Part shown: positions 28,762-38,786 of the stretch, piece by piece
How positions within the stretch are numbered: the first letter of the stretch is position 1
How the letters are laid out: each line of letters opens with the position of its first letter
Origin: Entamoeba invadens IP1
Lineage: Eukaryota > Evosea > Mastigamoebida > Endamoebidae
Assembly: GCF_000330505.1 (NCBI RefSeq)
Contig: NW_004440445.1
Coordinates: forward strand, 577,399 to 641,398
Direction of reading: 5' to 3'
DNA length: 64,000 nt
Notes under the pieces: generated by a model
What the model saw: only the letters and a program-made list of their open reading frames with translations
Database searches by the model: none
What the model was told of the DNA's origin: nothing
Position numbers and translations under genes: made by a program

Positions 28762-30807
28762 TCAGTGAGCTCCTAAATAATCAAGTTGTTCCTTGGACAG
28801 CAAGTAGGTGGTTTTCTCTAAACGGCCAGATGCTATTAATTCTATTTCTATTCTATTTCTCTCCAATACACTGACAAACTCGTCGTATTTGTATGTTTTG
28901 TTGTTGAGCTGCATTTGCTCAATGTAATTCCTTGCAATTTTTGCCCTCTTCTCTATTTCCATTCCGCCACGTATCTCATTTAATCGCATTTCAAGAATCT
29001 CGTCACTCAAAATCTCGTCTTTCACCGTTCTGCTTTTTGAAAGAACCAATCTCAATCTTTCAATAATATCATTTTTGAGTTTTTGAAATGTTTTGTTCTC
29101 ACTGTAGAGATTGAACCACCTCCCTTCCAACACCCATTGTTTCAGTTCCTCACTGCCATATCCCAAAACTACTTTTCCACACAACTCAATTCTATTTTGA
29201 TTGATCAACTCAAAACAGACAATCCGAGGAATGTCGGAACGAACGGACATAAGTTGGATGAATTTTACTGGTGTTACTTCGACCAAAAGCAGTTCGTTAA
29301 CAAGACGGCAGACACACATTTCTTCGTCGAAGAATTCACCACACTGTGAGAATGGACAGATCAAGTCATATATACCAGATTGTTCGACTATCGATAGATT
29401 CGTCTGAGCAACAAGTTCCCTTGTTTGTTGGTTAACAAGAAGCTGGCCAACAGTCAAGTTCAAAATGTCAAGGGGTATAACAAAGATATCAGAGAGCGCC
29501 GAATAGACTTGAACGGTGTGAAGCAACGCGACTACAATATCGGCCTTACTTGTGATGTCCCTCTTCGTTCGCTCGAATATCGCGACCACATCCTCGTTGT
29601 AACTTGGTGAAAAAATCTTCTCGACGGCATTACCCAAACATCCAATCACACGAATCTTTTGGGAAATGTGTTGTGGCGATTTCTTAAGAAGATCACCAAG
29701 CTTGGTTTGATCATCTGGCGATTCATAGTCAACGAATAAGGAGGCAACTTGGCACGGATACAAGTCGTCATTCATTATGTTGAAAATCTCACTCTCGACC
29801 GGCTCGACTTTACTCTGAACCTTTCGCAGTACTCGGATTGGGAAAAAGAGAGGTTCCGCATCCCAACCAAATTCAACCAACTCACTCTGTGTGACTATTT
29901 GAAGCGAAACTTTTTCGTTCAAGAAAGAGTTCGTCTTTTCACAGATCACGCCCCAAGGTTGATCCATTGTGTATGTATCAAACTGCTCCACGAAGCGTTC
30001 TTCTTTTTTTATTAACCGCGAAACAGTCACGTTGTATTTCTTCTGTGTCGAAGTGTAGTCGCTGGAAAGAGTATTGTAATTACACGAAACAGTGCAGTCG
30101 CCAAAACACCAGCTACTGACAACATTATCAAAGAGAGGATTTAAATAGATTGTTGTTTCACCAGAAAACACAAGTCGCGCTCCACTTTTGAGACTGACTG
30201 CAAAGTCAAATGGTTTGTTGGCCTTATCAAACGAAATAGCATGTTCAGGAAGGGTGATAACTCTTTTATACGCGAATGAATCCAAATTGAATATATCAAC
30301 ACGATCTTTGCGAAGACCATATATGAGTTTGTTTTGTCTGTCGACGAAGGACGAAATGAAATTTCCAGAACACCTGAGTGTCAGTGTGAAAGTTGTTTGA
30401 TCTAACACGAAAAAGCCTTTTGGTGTTGTGACGTACACTTTTTCGCCATCAGTCGAAATCGAAGTCCCAAATATTTCAATTTTAGAATAAATAGGATAAA
30501 CCATCTCGAAGCTTGCACCAAGTACAAAGACAGAATTATCATCTGTGATGATGCATTGCCTCACAGAACCTTCTGTTTGATATTCAAAAACCGATGTTTG
30601 CTGAGTGAATGAAAGTGAATCAGAACGCCCAAAAAATAGGGTTTTCGCGTCCACAAATCCGTACGAATCACACGATACATCTACCATTGGTGCTCGTATC
30701 ACGGAACAAAATATTGTCTTTGCAATGGGAGCGCCAATTGTCTTGAGTGATGCTATGTCCTTTTTTAGCATAGTGTTGTAGTCGGTCATCTCGTCCATTC
30801 CGTTCAT
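28762..30807 (-). CDS. Nup155/Nup170-like nucleoporin (probable)
   Basis: 681-residue protein from a clear ATG. The first about 330 residues alternate short beta strands in a propeller-like way (GSVRQCIITDDNSVFVLG, STDGEKVYVTTPKGFFVLD, NKLIYGLRKDRVDIFNLD, VSLKSGARLVFSGETTIYL); the remainder is alpha-helical. Strand order, the sequence of small blocks and the propeller-to-helix switch match inner-ring nucleoporins of the Nup155/Nup170 family, though it is shorter than animal homologues. The alternative is another propeller-solenoid coat protein (for example a Vps-C or HOPS subunit). Name is tentative. Confidence 0.45.
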   Translation of the reverse strand: MNGMDEMTDYNTMLKKDIASLKTIGAPIAKTIFCSVIRAPMVDVSCDSYGFVDAKTLFFGRSDSLSFTQQTSVFEYQTEGSVRQCIITDDNSVFVLGASFEMVYPIYSKIEIFGTSISTDGEKVYVTTPKGFFVLDQTTFTLTLRCSGNFISSFVDRQNKLIYGLRKDRVDIFNLDSFAYKRVITLPEHAISFDKANKPFDFAVSLKSGARLVFSGETTIYLNPLFDNVVSSWCFGDCTVSCNYNTLSSDYTSTQKKYNVTVSRLIKKEERFVEQFDTYTMDQPWGVICEKTNSFLNEKVSLQIVTQSELVEFGWDAEPLFFPIRVLRKVQSKVEPVESEIFNIMNDDLYPCQVASLFVDYESPDDQTKLGDLLKKSPQHISQKIRVIGCLGNAVEKIFSPSYNEDVVAIFERTKRDITSKADIVVALLHTVQVYSALSDIFVIPLDILNLTVGQLLVNQQTRELVAQTNLSIVEQSGIYDLICPFSQCGEFFDEEMCVCRLVNELLLVEVTPVKFIQLMSVRSDIPRIVCFELINQNRIELCGKVVLGYGSEELKQWVLEGRWFNLYSENKTFQKLKNDIIERLRLVLSKSRTVKDEILSDEILEMRLNEIRGGMEIEKRAKIARNYIEQMQLNNKTYKYDEFVSVLERNRIEIELIASGRLEKTTYLLSKEQLDYLGAH

Positions 30808-31138
30808 TGTGATTTTGCTTTTTGAGTCCTTTTCTACATTACCATAACTTATTAACTGTTATTCTCATTTTTCAAATAATCAAAATAAAATGTTAATTAA
30901 TATTTCAAATATATTTAACGTTTTTTTTATTTCCATGTATAAATTTTTTTACAATTTATAAAACTTCATTAGAATAATTTAATAACCTTTTAAGTTTTAT
31001 TATTTTAGTTAATTTAATCAATAAAAATAAACTGTATTATCCTATTATTACAAAAATAATTATATTATAATAATCAATTATTTTTTTTGTTTTTAATTAA
31101 TTAAAAACAATAGTGATAGAAAGAACTAGAAATAGTAA
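30808..31138. other. Divergent AT-rich spacer
   Basis: Between the Nup155-like and coiled-coil genes. A GAAC (31123-31126) lies about 13 bases upstream of the ATG at 31139. Nothing else recognised. Confidence 0.45.
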
Positions 31139-31971
31139 ATGTCAACGAGTGGTGATAAGAAAAAAGCCTCAGGTATTTCAATAAATATGGCCACCGCGAA
31201 GCGCGAAGAATTGATAGATTTTATACACGCGTGTTCGGAGCGTATTCGTATATTAAAGCAGAAGAACTCTGAACTCCAAGTTGATGCCAAAACACAAACA
31301 GAGGAGCGTGAGTTATCTGAGATTCGCGCAAACGTTTGTGTTATCATATTATTAAGTGTTAAATTTGAATTAAGAAAAAGGATTTAGAACGTAAAATTGA
31401 AGCGATTAAAAAGGTTCACGACGACAAAGTATCTGAGATGTCTGACAAACTCGAGCAAGTGAAAGAACAACTTAGTATGGCAACCCCCGACATCCCTTCG
31501 ATATTAAAATTATTAGACGACACTTTGGATTGTGCTGATGGCGAAGACTCCTCCGATAAAGAGGACGAAGTGGTCAAAACTATTCGAAGTGAAGAGACAA
31601 AACGCGTGTTAGAAGCAAATGATATGAAATGGAAGACTGAGATGTTGGACCAAAAAGAAACGCAAGAGACTGAATTTAAGAAACAAAAGGAATCATTAGT
31701 CTCTAAATATGAAGAAGAGAAAAAAGAACTCACTTCAAAGATCGACGAAAAGACTAAACAACTTCTTAAAGCAGATGAAGATCTTAAAGCGGCAAATCAA
31801 ATATTTTCTGAATATAAAGCTCGAACATGCAAAACATTCGAGTCGGGAAAGGATTTCAGAAAGGAACACGAAAAGTGTGACGAAGTCATTTTTAAACTGA
31901 AAGCTGAAGTCGAAAAGCTGAAATATGAAAATGAAAGACTTCTTGAAGAACTTAAACTAAAGAAAAACTAA
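31139..31971 (+). CDS. Coiled-coil protein of unknown function, two exons
   Basis: Two adjacent frames join by a GTTTGT intron. Exon 1 is 31139-31333 (ending RAN). Exon 2 runs from 31375 (after TTAAG, intron 41 b) or from 31381 (after AAAAAG, intron 47 b) to 31971; both keep frame and differ by two Lys codons. The 261-263 residue product is almost entirely charged helix with heptad Leu/Ile spacing (FIHACSERIRILKQKNSELQ; FKLKAEVEKLKYENERLLEE). An acidic stretch (CADGEDSSDKEDE) interrupts it. No domain recognised; structural or scaffold role is a guess. Confidence 0.65.
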
Positions 31972-32896
31972 TTCATTACCGTAGTGTGTTATTGTACTAT
32001 AGTTTATTTGTAACGTATAGTTATATGGTATTGTACTTGAAATTATAATTTGTTAATAATTAAATTAAACATTGGTTTAATCGTTTGTTATTTAAAGATA
32101 AATGTCTGTAAAAAAAATTAAAATACTTATTAATTTAAATATAAATTTATTTACTATTTTATATTTTTAACAAGTTTTTATAATTAATAAATAATTTTTA
32201 ATTAAAATTAAAAATATAAATAAAATTTTTCAAACATATTTGTATTTTTTTTGTTGTTGTAAATATAGTAGTTGTTATTAATAATTATTAATATTTTTAT
32301 TAATTTTTTATTTTTTATAAAAAATAAAAATAGTAAAAGTAATAATATTTTTATTAAAAAAAAGTTTGAGAATTAATGTACGTTTAAATTTAATTATTAA
32401 AAATATAATTAAATAATTCTATAATAATGATTTATTTTTTTAATCAAATAAATAGTAGCCAAATAACATTTAAATTAAAAGGAGGTATTCTAATTAAAAA
32501 AACAGCACATTTATGGTGTTGAATATGTTCAGTTCTAAAATTACAAATCACCGAAAAACAAAAAGTCCAGATAAGGGATTTGTTTAAAAACAGCCGTTTT
32601 AACAACAATACTTCGGGATTTTGTAACAAACAATGGGGGTTAATTCCAGCTTAAAATAGATAAATCCAATTCCATTTATTAGATACTAGTTTAAATATAA
32701 TATATTTATAGTAATTCTGTAATTACCAGATTAGATAGCGAAAATTAAAAGTGACAATTCTCTCACTTATTAATGTGATAAGAAATAATATAGTAAAATG
32801 AATTTATACTAATTAGTAAAAAAAGTGAATTATTACCTTTCAAATTAGCACAAAAAGGCAAACGAAGAATAAAAATAAATTACAAGAGATAAATTC
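31972..32896. other. AT-rich intergenic region
   Basis: About 925 bp of A/T-rich spacer between convergent genes. No supported ORF, RNA gene or repeat. Confidence 0.5.
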
Positions 32897-33487
32897 CTAG
32901 ATACGAAGGAATTTTGCAATAATATCAGAGCCTTTACCGAGTGTAATTGACTCATTTTGGGTGAGCATATTTGCAATGAAAGAGTTCAATTGGCTTCCTA
33001 TCTCAGTAATATCGTCATACGAGATCCACTCGTTATTTGGTAACAAAGCTGCTGTGACTGTGTCGAGGCGGTTAGCTCCGTTTTTGCCATTAGTAGTCTT
33101 AATGACAAAGAGATTGTCGAACTCGAAGAGTAAGTCGAGGACCATATGTAAGTTCTCAGCCACTCGATTTGTTTTATACCTTCTCATAGCAGTCTTAGAA
33201 CTAATTCCACGAGCCACGTCCATTTCCATTTGTTGTTTACATCTCTTCTCGACAATGTAAGTCAAATCGACTCGATCAGTGGGGGAGAAGACAACGGATT
33301 TAATAGTGAAGAAGGGGAGTGTAACGTTGGACTTTTTCTTCTGAGGAGTGATAATGATGTCTGCGTGTTGGTTTAAGAGTGCGATAAGAACTGCTTGTTG
33401 ATAGACCTGATAGTTTCTTAAGTCTTTGTAAAGTTTTGGAGCCTTCTTTGTAATAGTGTTGATGGTGTTGTAGACTTCGACTTGCAT
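32897..33487 (-). CDS. Hypothetical protein (196 aa)
   Basis: Helical protein of unknown function, ATG at 33487 (MQVEVYNTINTITKKAPKLY). An in-frame GTG lies 19 codons upstream, but that leader reads poorly and has no ATG. The chain has a basic middle (KQQMEMDVARGISSKTAMRR) followed by a hydrophobic helix (LHMVLDLLFEFDNLFVIKT) and NEWISYDDITEIG. GC-rich codon use and a clean stop support coding; no family recognised. Confidence 0.6.
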   Translation of the reverse strand: MQVEVYNTINTITKKAPKLYKDLRNYQVYQQAVLIALLNQHADIIITPQKKKSNVTLPFFTIKSVVFSPTDRVDLTYIVEKRCKQQMEMDVARGISSKTAMRRYKTNRVAENLHMVLDLLFEFDNLFVIKTTNGKNGANRLDTVTAALLPNNEWISYDDITEIGSQLNSFIANMLTQNESITLGKGSDIIAKFLRI

Positions 33488-35846
33488 TGTGTGATGTAAT
33501 TTCGAGGTGGGCAAATTGATATAGTAAAGGGGTTGATTTTTCACAAGAAAAACAAAAATGAAAATAGAGGTTTTTCTTACCTCTTACAGTTACCTTCCTA
33601 AATCTGTCTATGTATGCGGTTTATCCTTATTCGGATTTTTTTGTCACTTTTTCTATATGTTTTTATCCATTTTTAATTCGTTCGGTCGAGGAGTGACGCT
33701 TTGGGATATTTGAACTTGCCGTTCTATTTTAATAGCATTACTGTTTAAACAGCGAAAACAGGGTTCACTCGCTAACACTTTCCATTCCTTCATTTTTGGT
33801 TGGTCCTAACATTGGCTATTTATCCCGAAACATTACACTTATTCTGTTTAATATAACTGGGCTTAATCTAAAAAGCCAGCTCGTTTATTTTGGTTATTGT
33901 GCTCTATTTTCTTTGCAGTCAAATTTTGAACTGTTTTCAAGCACTCCCCAATTTTCCAGTTCAAAATAAACTGTGTAATAAAGGTCCACTCTATATTTAT
34001 ATAAACGTTGAAAAAAGGTGCACTTCTTTTTTTCTTTTTTGTTTCGGCATTATCATTTTTTTATTTGGAAAAAACGAAGATTTTAAGATAAAATGCCGTG
34101 TTTTTTGCACAATTTGGATTTTTTAATTATTTTTTTCAAAAACGCAATTGTTTCTTTATGGTAAAACAATTTTTATATTACTAGTTTTTTAATAATATAT
34201 TAAAATGAATTGTGTACAAAACGATCCCATTATAAGAGATAAAAAAGCTTTAAAAAAAAATATACAAAAAAAGATATGATCCAAAATTTTTAAAATGTTT
34301 TCGAAAAGAAAAATACAAAATTGAATGCAAATTGTGAAAAGTTGTTTTTGTGCTATTTATTTGGTTCATTTCCCGAATTTTCACGGAAATCAACTCGATT
34401 TATAAAAGTTTTTAATTAACTAAGTTTTACAAGTGACAATTAGCGGAATATGTCAAGTGCTATATATATTCCATCGAAAAACGGCGAGTAGAGTTTGGGT
34501 TTTAATAATAAAAAGAATAATAACTTATAATAATGTGTTAATAAACATTACACAACAATTATATTTTTATAATAAATTAAACTAGAAAAATACTTTGTAA
34601 CCCCATTTTTTTAGTTCGAATTAACCGTTTCTTCCCAAAAGTGCAACATATCAATAAGATAAACAAATCCCGTTTATTTAACAAGTTTTCAACGTATCAA
34701 TTGATGAAACGCCAATTTTTTAACAGTTAACACCAATATTAGATTGACTAGAATAATTTGGGAAATTAAAAACAACTAAACAAACTAAAATTGTTTGTTT
34801 AGTTGTTTATAACAGAGATATAACTATTAATACAAAAATAAGAAATGTTGAGCTTTTAAATTGGGTAAGACAATCAAGCAACACTTTGACCAACTCGTTC
34901 GTCAAACTATATATTTAAATTGTTGTAACTATAAAAATAATTATCGTTTAATGCTTTTAACCACTTATCCAATTGTATTATTTGTTTTCCAAATCTTAAT
35001 TATCTTATTTTACTGGGCAAGTATAAAAATACTTTTTGATCATTCAAACAAACCGTTTCCAATTCGATACAATCAGTTAATATTTTGAATTGCTGTTTTA
35101 TTTCAAAAACATCAGTACTGGCTTTCATTCGGAGTTTTTTATTAATTTGCTTTTGCTGATATCAGTCTTGTCATCAATAGTAAAAATATGAAACAACAAA
35201 CTTTCAAGTTTATCTGTTGTTTAATTCATTATTGTGCAATTACAAAAGATCATTACAGTTCCATCTTATAAGATATCGTTCAATTTAATTAATGAATTTT
35301 TTGTGTTTTTAATAAAACTACAGTTTTCATTTTTGCCGTTATTTTTATATTAATTAGACAATTTCTAATAAAATTATTGCTTAAATGATTACCACGTGAA
35401 CATACTGTTCTTGGTAAAATCTTTCCTATTGGAATGGTGTTACTGTGCTCAATAACACACATACAAACGTCATTCTTACAACCAAAAATGCTTATAAAAC
35501 AACCTTCACATTCCTTTCGATTCTTTGGTGTTCACTAATACTCAAGAAAACGTTCTTTTCATATTTTGTTCACTAACAATTTCATTCAGTCTTTGTTCTT
35601 GTTTTTGATTACTAAACACGAAAATATTTAACTTAAGAAACATTTTACCAGTCAAAAAAAGACCAGCCCCGAATTAAATAAAACTCCAATAAAGTTCGAA
35701 CAGTTTTATTTTCCGTGTAATTTTATTCAACTTACCCCCGAAAATAAGTTAATTTGGCGCTTTTGAACCACCCCAAAATTAATTTCTCATCGTCAAAACA
35801 CTGAAAAATATACTGGACCATCGTAAAAACAACATAATAAATTACA
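33488..35846. other. Long intergenic region, possibly with a gene remnant
   Basis: About 2.35 kb. Mostly AT-rich spacer. On the minus strand around 35535-35290 a frame of about 70 codons without an ATG reads ECEGCFISIFGCKNDVCMC and following, unusually Cys-rich for random spacer DNA; it may be a gene relic or chance. A 75-codon frame at 34861-35088 begins at TTG and is not called. Confidence 0.35.
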
Positions 35847-37763
35847 TCAGAAGAACCTCAACAAGGCCTCCCACATTGATGGTCTAAAAAATTTGAACAA
35901 CCGCGCGTTTGTTATTTTGAACTTTGGACATTCTATCACTGTAAGATCTTGTAACCCAAATGGCAATGCGACCGGACCCAAATTTGAACAATCTTTCAGG
36001 ACAATAGACTTTGTCAACGGTGCGTTCATATCCTGAGAATAAAATACAAACACCTTGAAACTTGGCACATTACACACCGAAAAAAAGTTGACATGGTGAA
36101 ACAGCGTGACAACCTCCACGCCAAGACAATTTTTCAGTTCAAAAACTTTCACTCTTTCTGGTATTTCAAAACGGACTTGTAACACGCAGCCAGTCAGTTT
36201 TAATGTCTCCACACTCCGACTTATTTCTGGAAATCCATTTGTAAAAATTAAATATGAAAATGAGACTTTTGCCAGTCCGTCCCAACACAATTTAAACGGC
36301 ACTTCCTCTTCTATTGTTTGTCCAATTTTTTCGCGAGTTGTTTTCATTATTAAGAATTCACTCTTCTTTGTTTTATCTTTGGAATAAAAAGAGACTGACT
36401 GTGGTAGTATGCCATCTGTGAGTTCTTTGACGAAAGTGTTGTCATCGAGCATGTCTTGGTGTGTGTGAAAAACTTCGGTTTGACCATTCAAACCAACCCA
36501 GAGGCAGTTTTTGCCATGTGTATTTTCAGTATTTCCAACGCCCAAGTGTACGTCTCTTTCTGGCAAAACCCAAGATTTGATGGAATGACAACTTTTGTGA
36601 TTTTCTAATTTCTTGTTCCACATTTTGATGATTGCGAAAATTTCCTTCACAACATAATTATCTCTTACAATCAGTCTGATATTTTCAGCATTTTCCCGAA
36701 ATGTTTCGTCGAATTTCACTAATAACAGACCATCAACCTCACTTGCACAAACTATAAATAAAATGTCTTTTTTAAGTAAAATTTTAGTAAATTTACTATT
36801 GATTATAGATAGTGGCGCCTTAATAAATACTTTCGTCAAAGTTTTCAAGTTTGAGATTTCAGAATTTAAGTTCTCGAATACTTCATCATTTGTTTCGACG
36901 TTCCATTCGATTTTCAAAATTTGGAGTGTTGACATTTTATCAAATAAATTTTTAAAATAATAATGGAGTGGTAATATTAACTCGTTAATTTTTGGGCGAG
37001 TGATTTTCGACAGTATTTCGTTTTTGTTTGAAATTATGAGTTTCATCGTTTGTATCTTGTTGAGTTCGTTAATAGCCACCGAAACGTATTTGTCGTTTTC
37101 GTACCGTGTTGCCGATATTTGACACAAAAAAGTTGTGTTGCACAAAAACGATTCCGCACGTTGGAAATATTTTAACTCTCGAAAAAGGTTCTTTCCAATT
37201 AGTGAACATAAAATGCACTTTCTGGCTGTAAAGACGCCGATTTGAACTTTTTTTGAAACAGCGACAAAATTAAATAAATCTTCTGGCCGCACAAACATTG
37301 CAATTAAAGAGATGAAACTTGCGTCAAACCCACTTTTTTGAGTTGGTGAATTTTTATTCATGATTTTGTTTTTTAATTTGTTGATAAAAATTTGATGATT
37401 TGCTAAAAGTACTGCCTGTTCGTCGTATCTCATCATCATGACTTTATATTCACGTTTCTGCATTTCCGTTTTTTCAAACGAAGAATTCATGTCATCTTGA
37501 AATTGTTCGTACAGTTCATCAGCATTTTTATAACTTTCCATCGCCTCTTTGTATATTTCTTCGAAATCGTTTTGGTCTATTTCTTTTGTAAAATCCTCAT
37601 CAAAATTTTTCACAAATTCGTTTTGGCGCATTTTCATGATTTTCTCTTTGATGTTTTGTAATTCTGTGGTGACTTCTTTCGTTTTGTTTAATAATTCCTC
37701 ATATTGTTGGTGAAGTTTTTGGACGTTCGTAAAATCTTGCATTTTTTCAGAAACAACTTCCAT
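35847..37763 (-). CDS. Entamoeba leucine-rich-repeat-like family protein with coiled coil
   Basis: 638-residue protein. Residues 1-135 form a coiled coil (VQKLHQQYEELLNKTKEVTT and later heptads). Residues about 145-175 form an F-box-like helix pair (SLIAMFVRPEDLFNFVAVSK). The rest is a Leu/Ile/Val/Phe-rich irregular repeat array (KLTGCVLQVRFEIPERVKVF, SIVLKDCSNLGPVALPFG). Architecture parallels the gene at 10882-12597, suggesting paralogy. Function unknown; likely protein binding. Confidence 0.65.
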   Translation of the reverse strand: MEVVSEKMQDFTNVQKLHQQYEELLNKTKEVTTELQNIKEKIMKMRQNEFVKNFDEDFTKEIDQNDFEEIYKEAMESYKNADELYEQFQDDMNSSFEKTEMQKREYKVMMMRYDEQAVLLANHQIFINKLKNKIMNKNSPTQKSGFDASFISLIAMFVRPEDLFNFVAVSKKVQIGVFTARKCILCSLIGKNLFRELKYFQRAESFLCNTTFLCQISATRYENDKYVSVAINELNKIQTMKLIISNKNEILSKITRPKINELILPLHYYFKNLFDKMSTLQILKIEWNVETNDEVFENLNSEISNLKTLTKVFIKAPLSIINSKFTKILLKKDILFIVCASEVDGLLLVKFDETFRENAENIRLIVRDNYVVKEIFAIIKMWNKKLENHKSCHSIKSWVLPERDVHLGVGNTENTHGKNCLWVGLNGQTEVFHTHQDMLDDNTFVKELTDGILPQSVSFYSKDKTKKSEFLIMKTTREKIGQTIEEEVPFKLCWDGLAKVSFSYLIFTNGFPEISRSVETLKLTGCVLQVRFEIPERVKVFELKNCLGVEVVTLFHHVNFFSVCNVPSFKVFVFYSQDMNAPLTKSIVLKDCSNLGPVALPFGLQDLTVIECPKFKITNARLFKFFRPSMWEALLRFF

Positions 37764-38030
37764 TCTAAAAAAATGATTTTACCTATTTTCAAGTTCTTAT
37801 AGTTCAAAAAGGTTTTTCACTTTAGTATCCCATTAATATCAAATTTATAATAAACTGAATAATATTTTATGGTACATTGATTTACTTTTTGATAATAAAA
37901 TGTATTATATAAATATAGTAAAATAAACCATACAAATTTACTAGATGCTATCAACAATAAAGAAGTGATTAGAAACACACAAGAGAAGAAATATCAATCA
38001 AATTACTTAAGAAGTTGTCCATCAAGTTGT

Positions 38031-38580
38031 TTATTCGATCTCGTCGAAGTGATATGACTTCAGTTGTTTGTATTGTTTTGGAGTCATATGTCTGATCTTG
38101 TTTTTGTTAGTGACTTGTTGAACAACAGTGTTCTTCAAGATGTTTTGCTTCTTTCTAATTATACTCTCCTTTCGTGCTTCTTTACGTTTGGCTTCTTCCT
38201 CTTCCTTTCTCGCCATGATCTCGGCATCAACCTTTTGCATGATTTTACGACGCGCTTTGATCGCCATTTTCTCGTCCCAGCTCATCCCAGCACCATTCAC
38301 ATTGAAATTGACGGACCGTCTAGAAATAAATATTGTACTGTTTTAATCCAAATGTCGTTATAACAAACTTCTGATGAGTCTGCTTCCAAGGACGCCCAGA
38401 AACATTTTTCGATTGAATCGGTTTTGAAATGACTTCTTTTTGTGAACACGAAAGCTCGGACTCCTCTTTAAGAGACGCGTCAAGCAAATCATCGGCTTGC
38501 TTTGTCTTTTCGGCAGGTTTTGATTGTTCACTCGAGGTGGTTTCTTTAGGAACTTCTGTAACTACTTTCGCTTCAGCCAT
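38031..38580 (-). CDS. Cgr1/CCDC86-type rRNA-processing protein, two exons
   Basis: Small basic nucleolar protein family needed for 60S pre-rRNA processing. Exon 1 is 38369-38580 (acidic N-terminus then NVSGRPWKQTHQK), exon 2 is 38031-38319. The 49-base intron (38320-38368) is GTTTGT...TTTCTAG and its removal rebuilds Lys (AA|A) to give QKRSVNFNVNGAG. The 166-residue product ends with the family core: SWDEKMAIKARRK, a long Lys/Arg/Glu helix, then VVQQVTNKNKIRHMTPKQ. Start ATG at 38580. The name rests on the shared GR.WK / SW..KM / VVQ...N..KI pattern. Confidence 0.8.
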
Positions 38581-38786
38581 TTTCGAAAATAAAAAGTTCT
38601 TAGGGTTTTCATTAAAAAAACACAAAAACGTCAAAATTTTATATTTAATAATATTAAAAAAAATTACCATTTGATATTTCATAAAAATTCAAAAAATAAA
38701 TTTTGTGTAAAAAAACACAAAATACTCAATCTAGTTTTATTCAATCATATTCCTACTACATGGTCAATTCTTTGTTTCATTTTTGA

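Noticed and set aside
34861..35088. 75-codon plus-strand frame with a hydrophobic segment
   Set aside because: Begins with TTG, no ATG early, composition equals the spacer.
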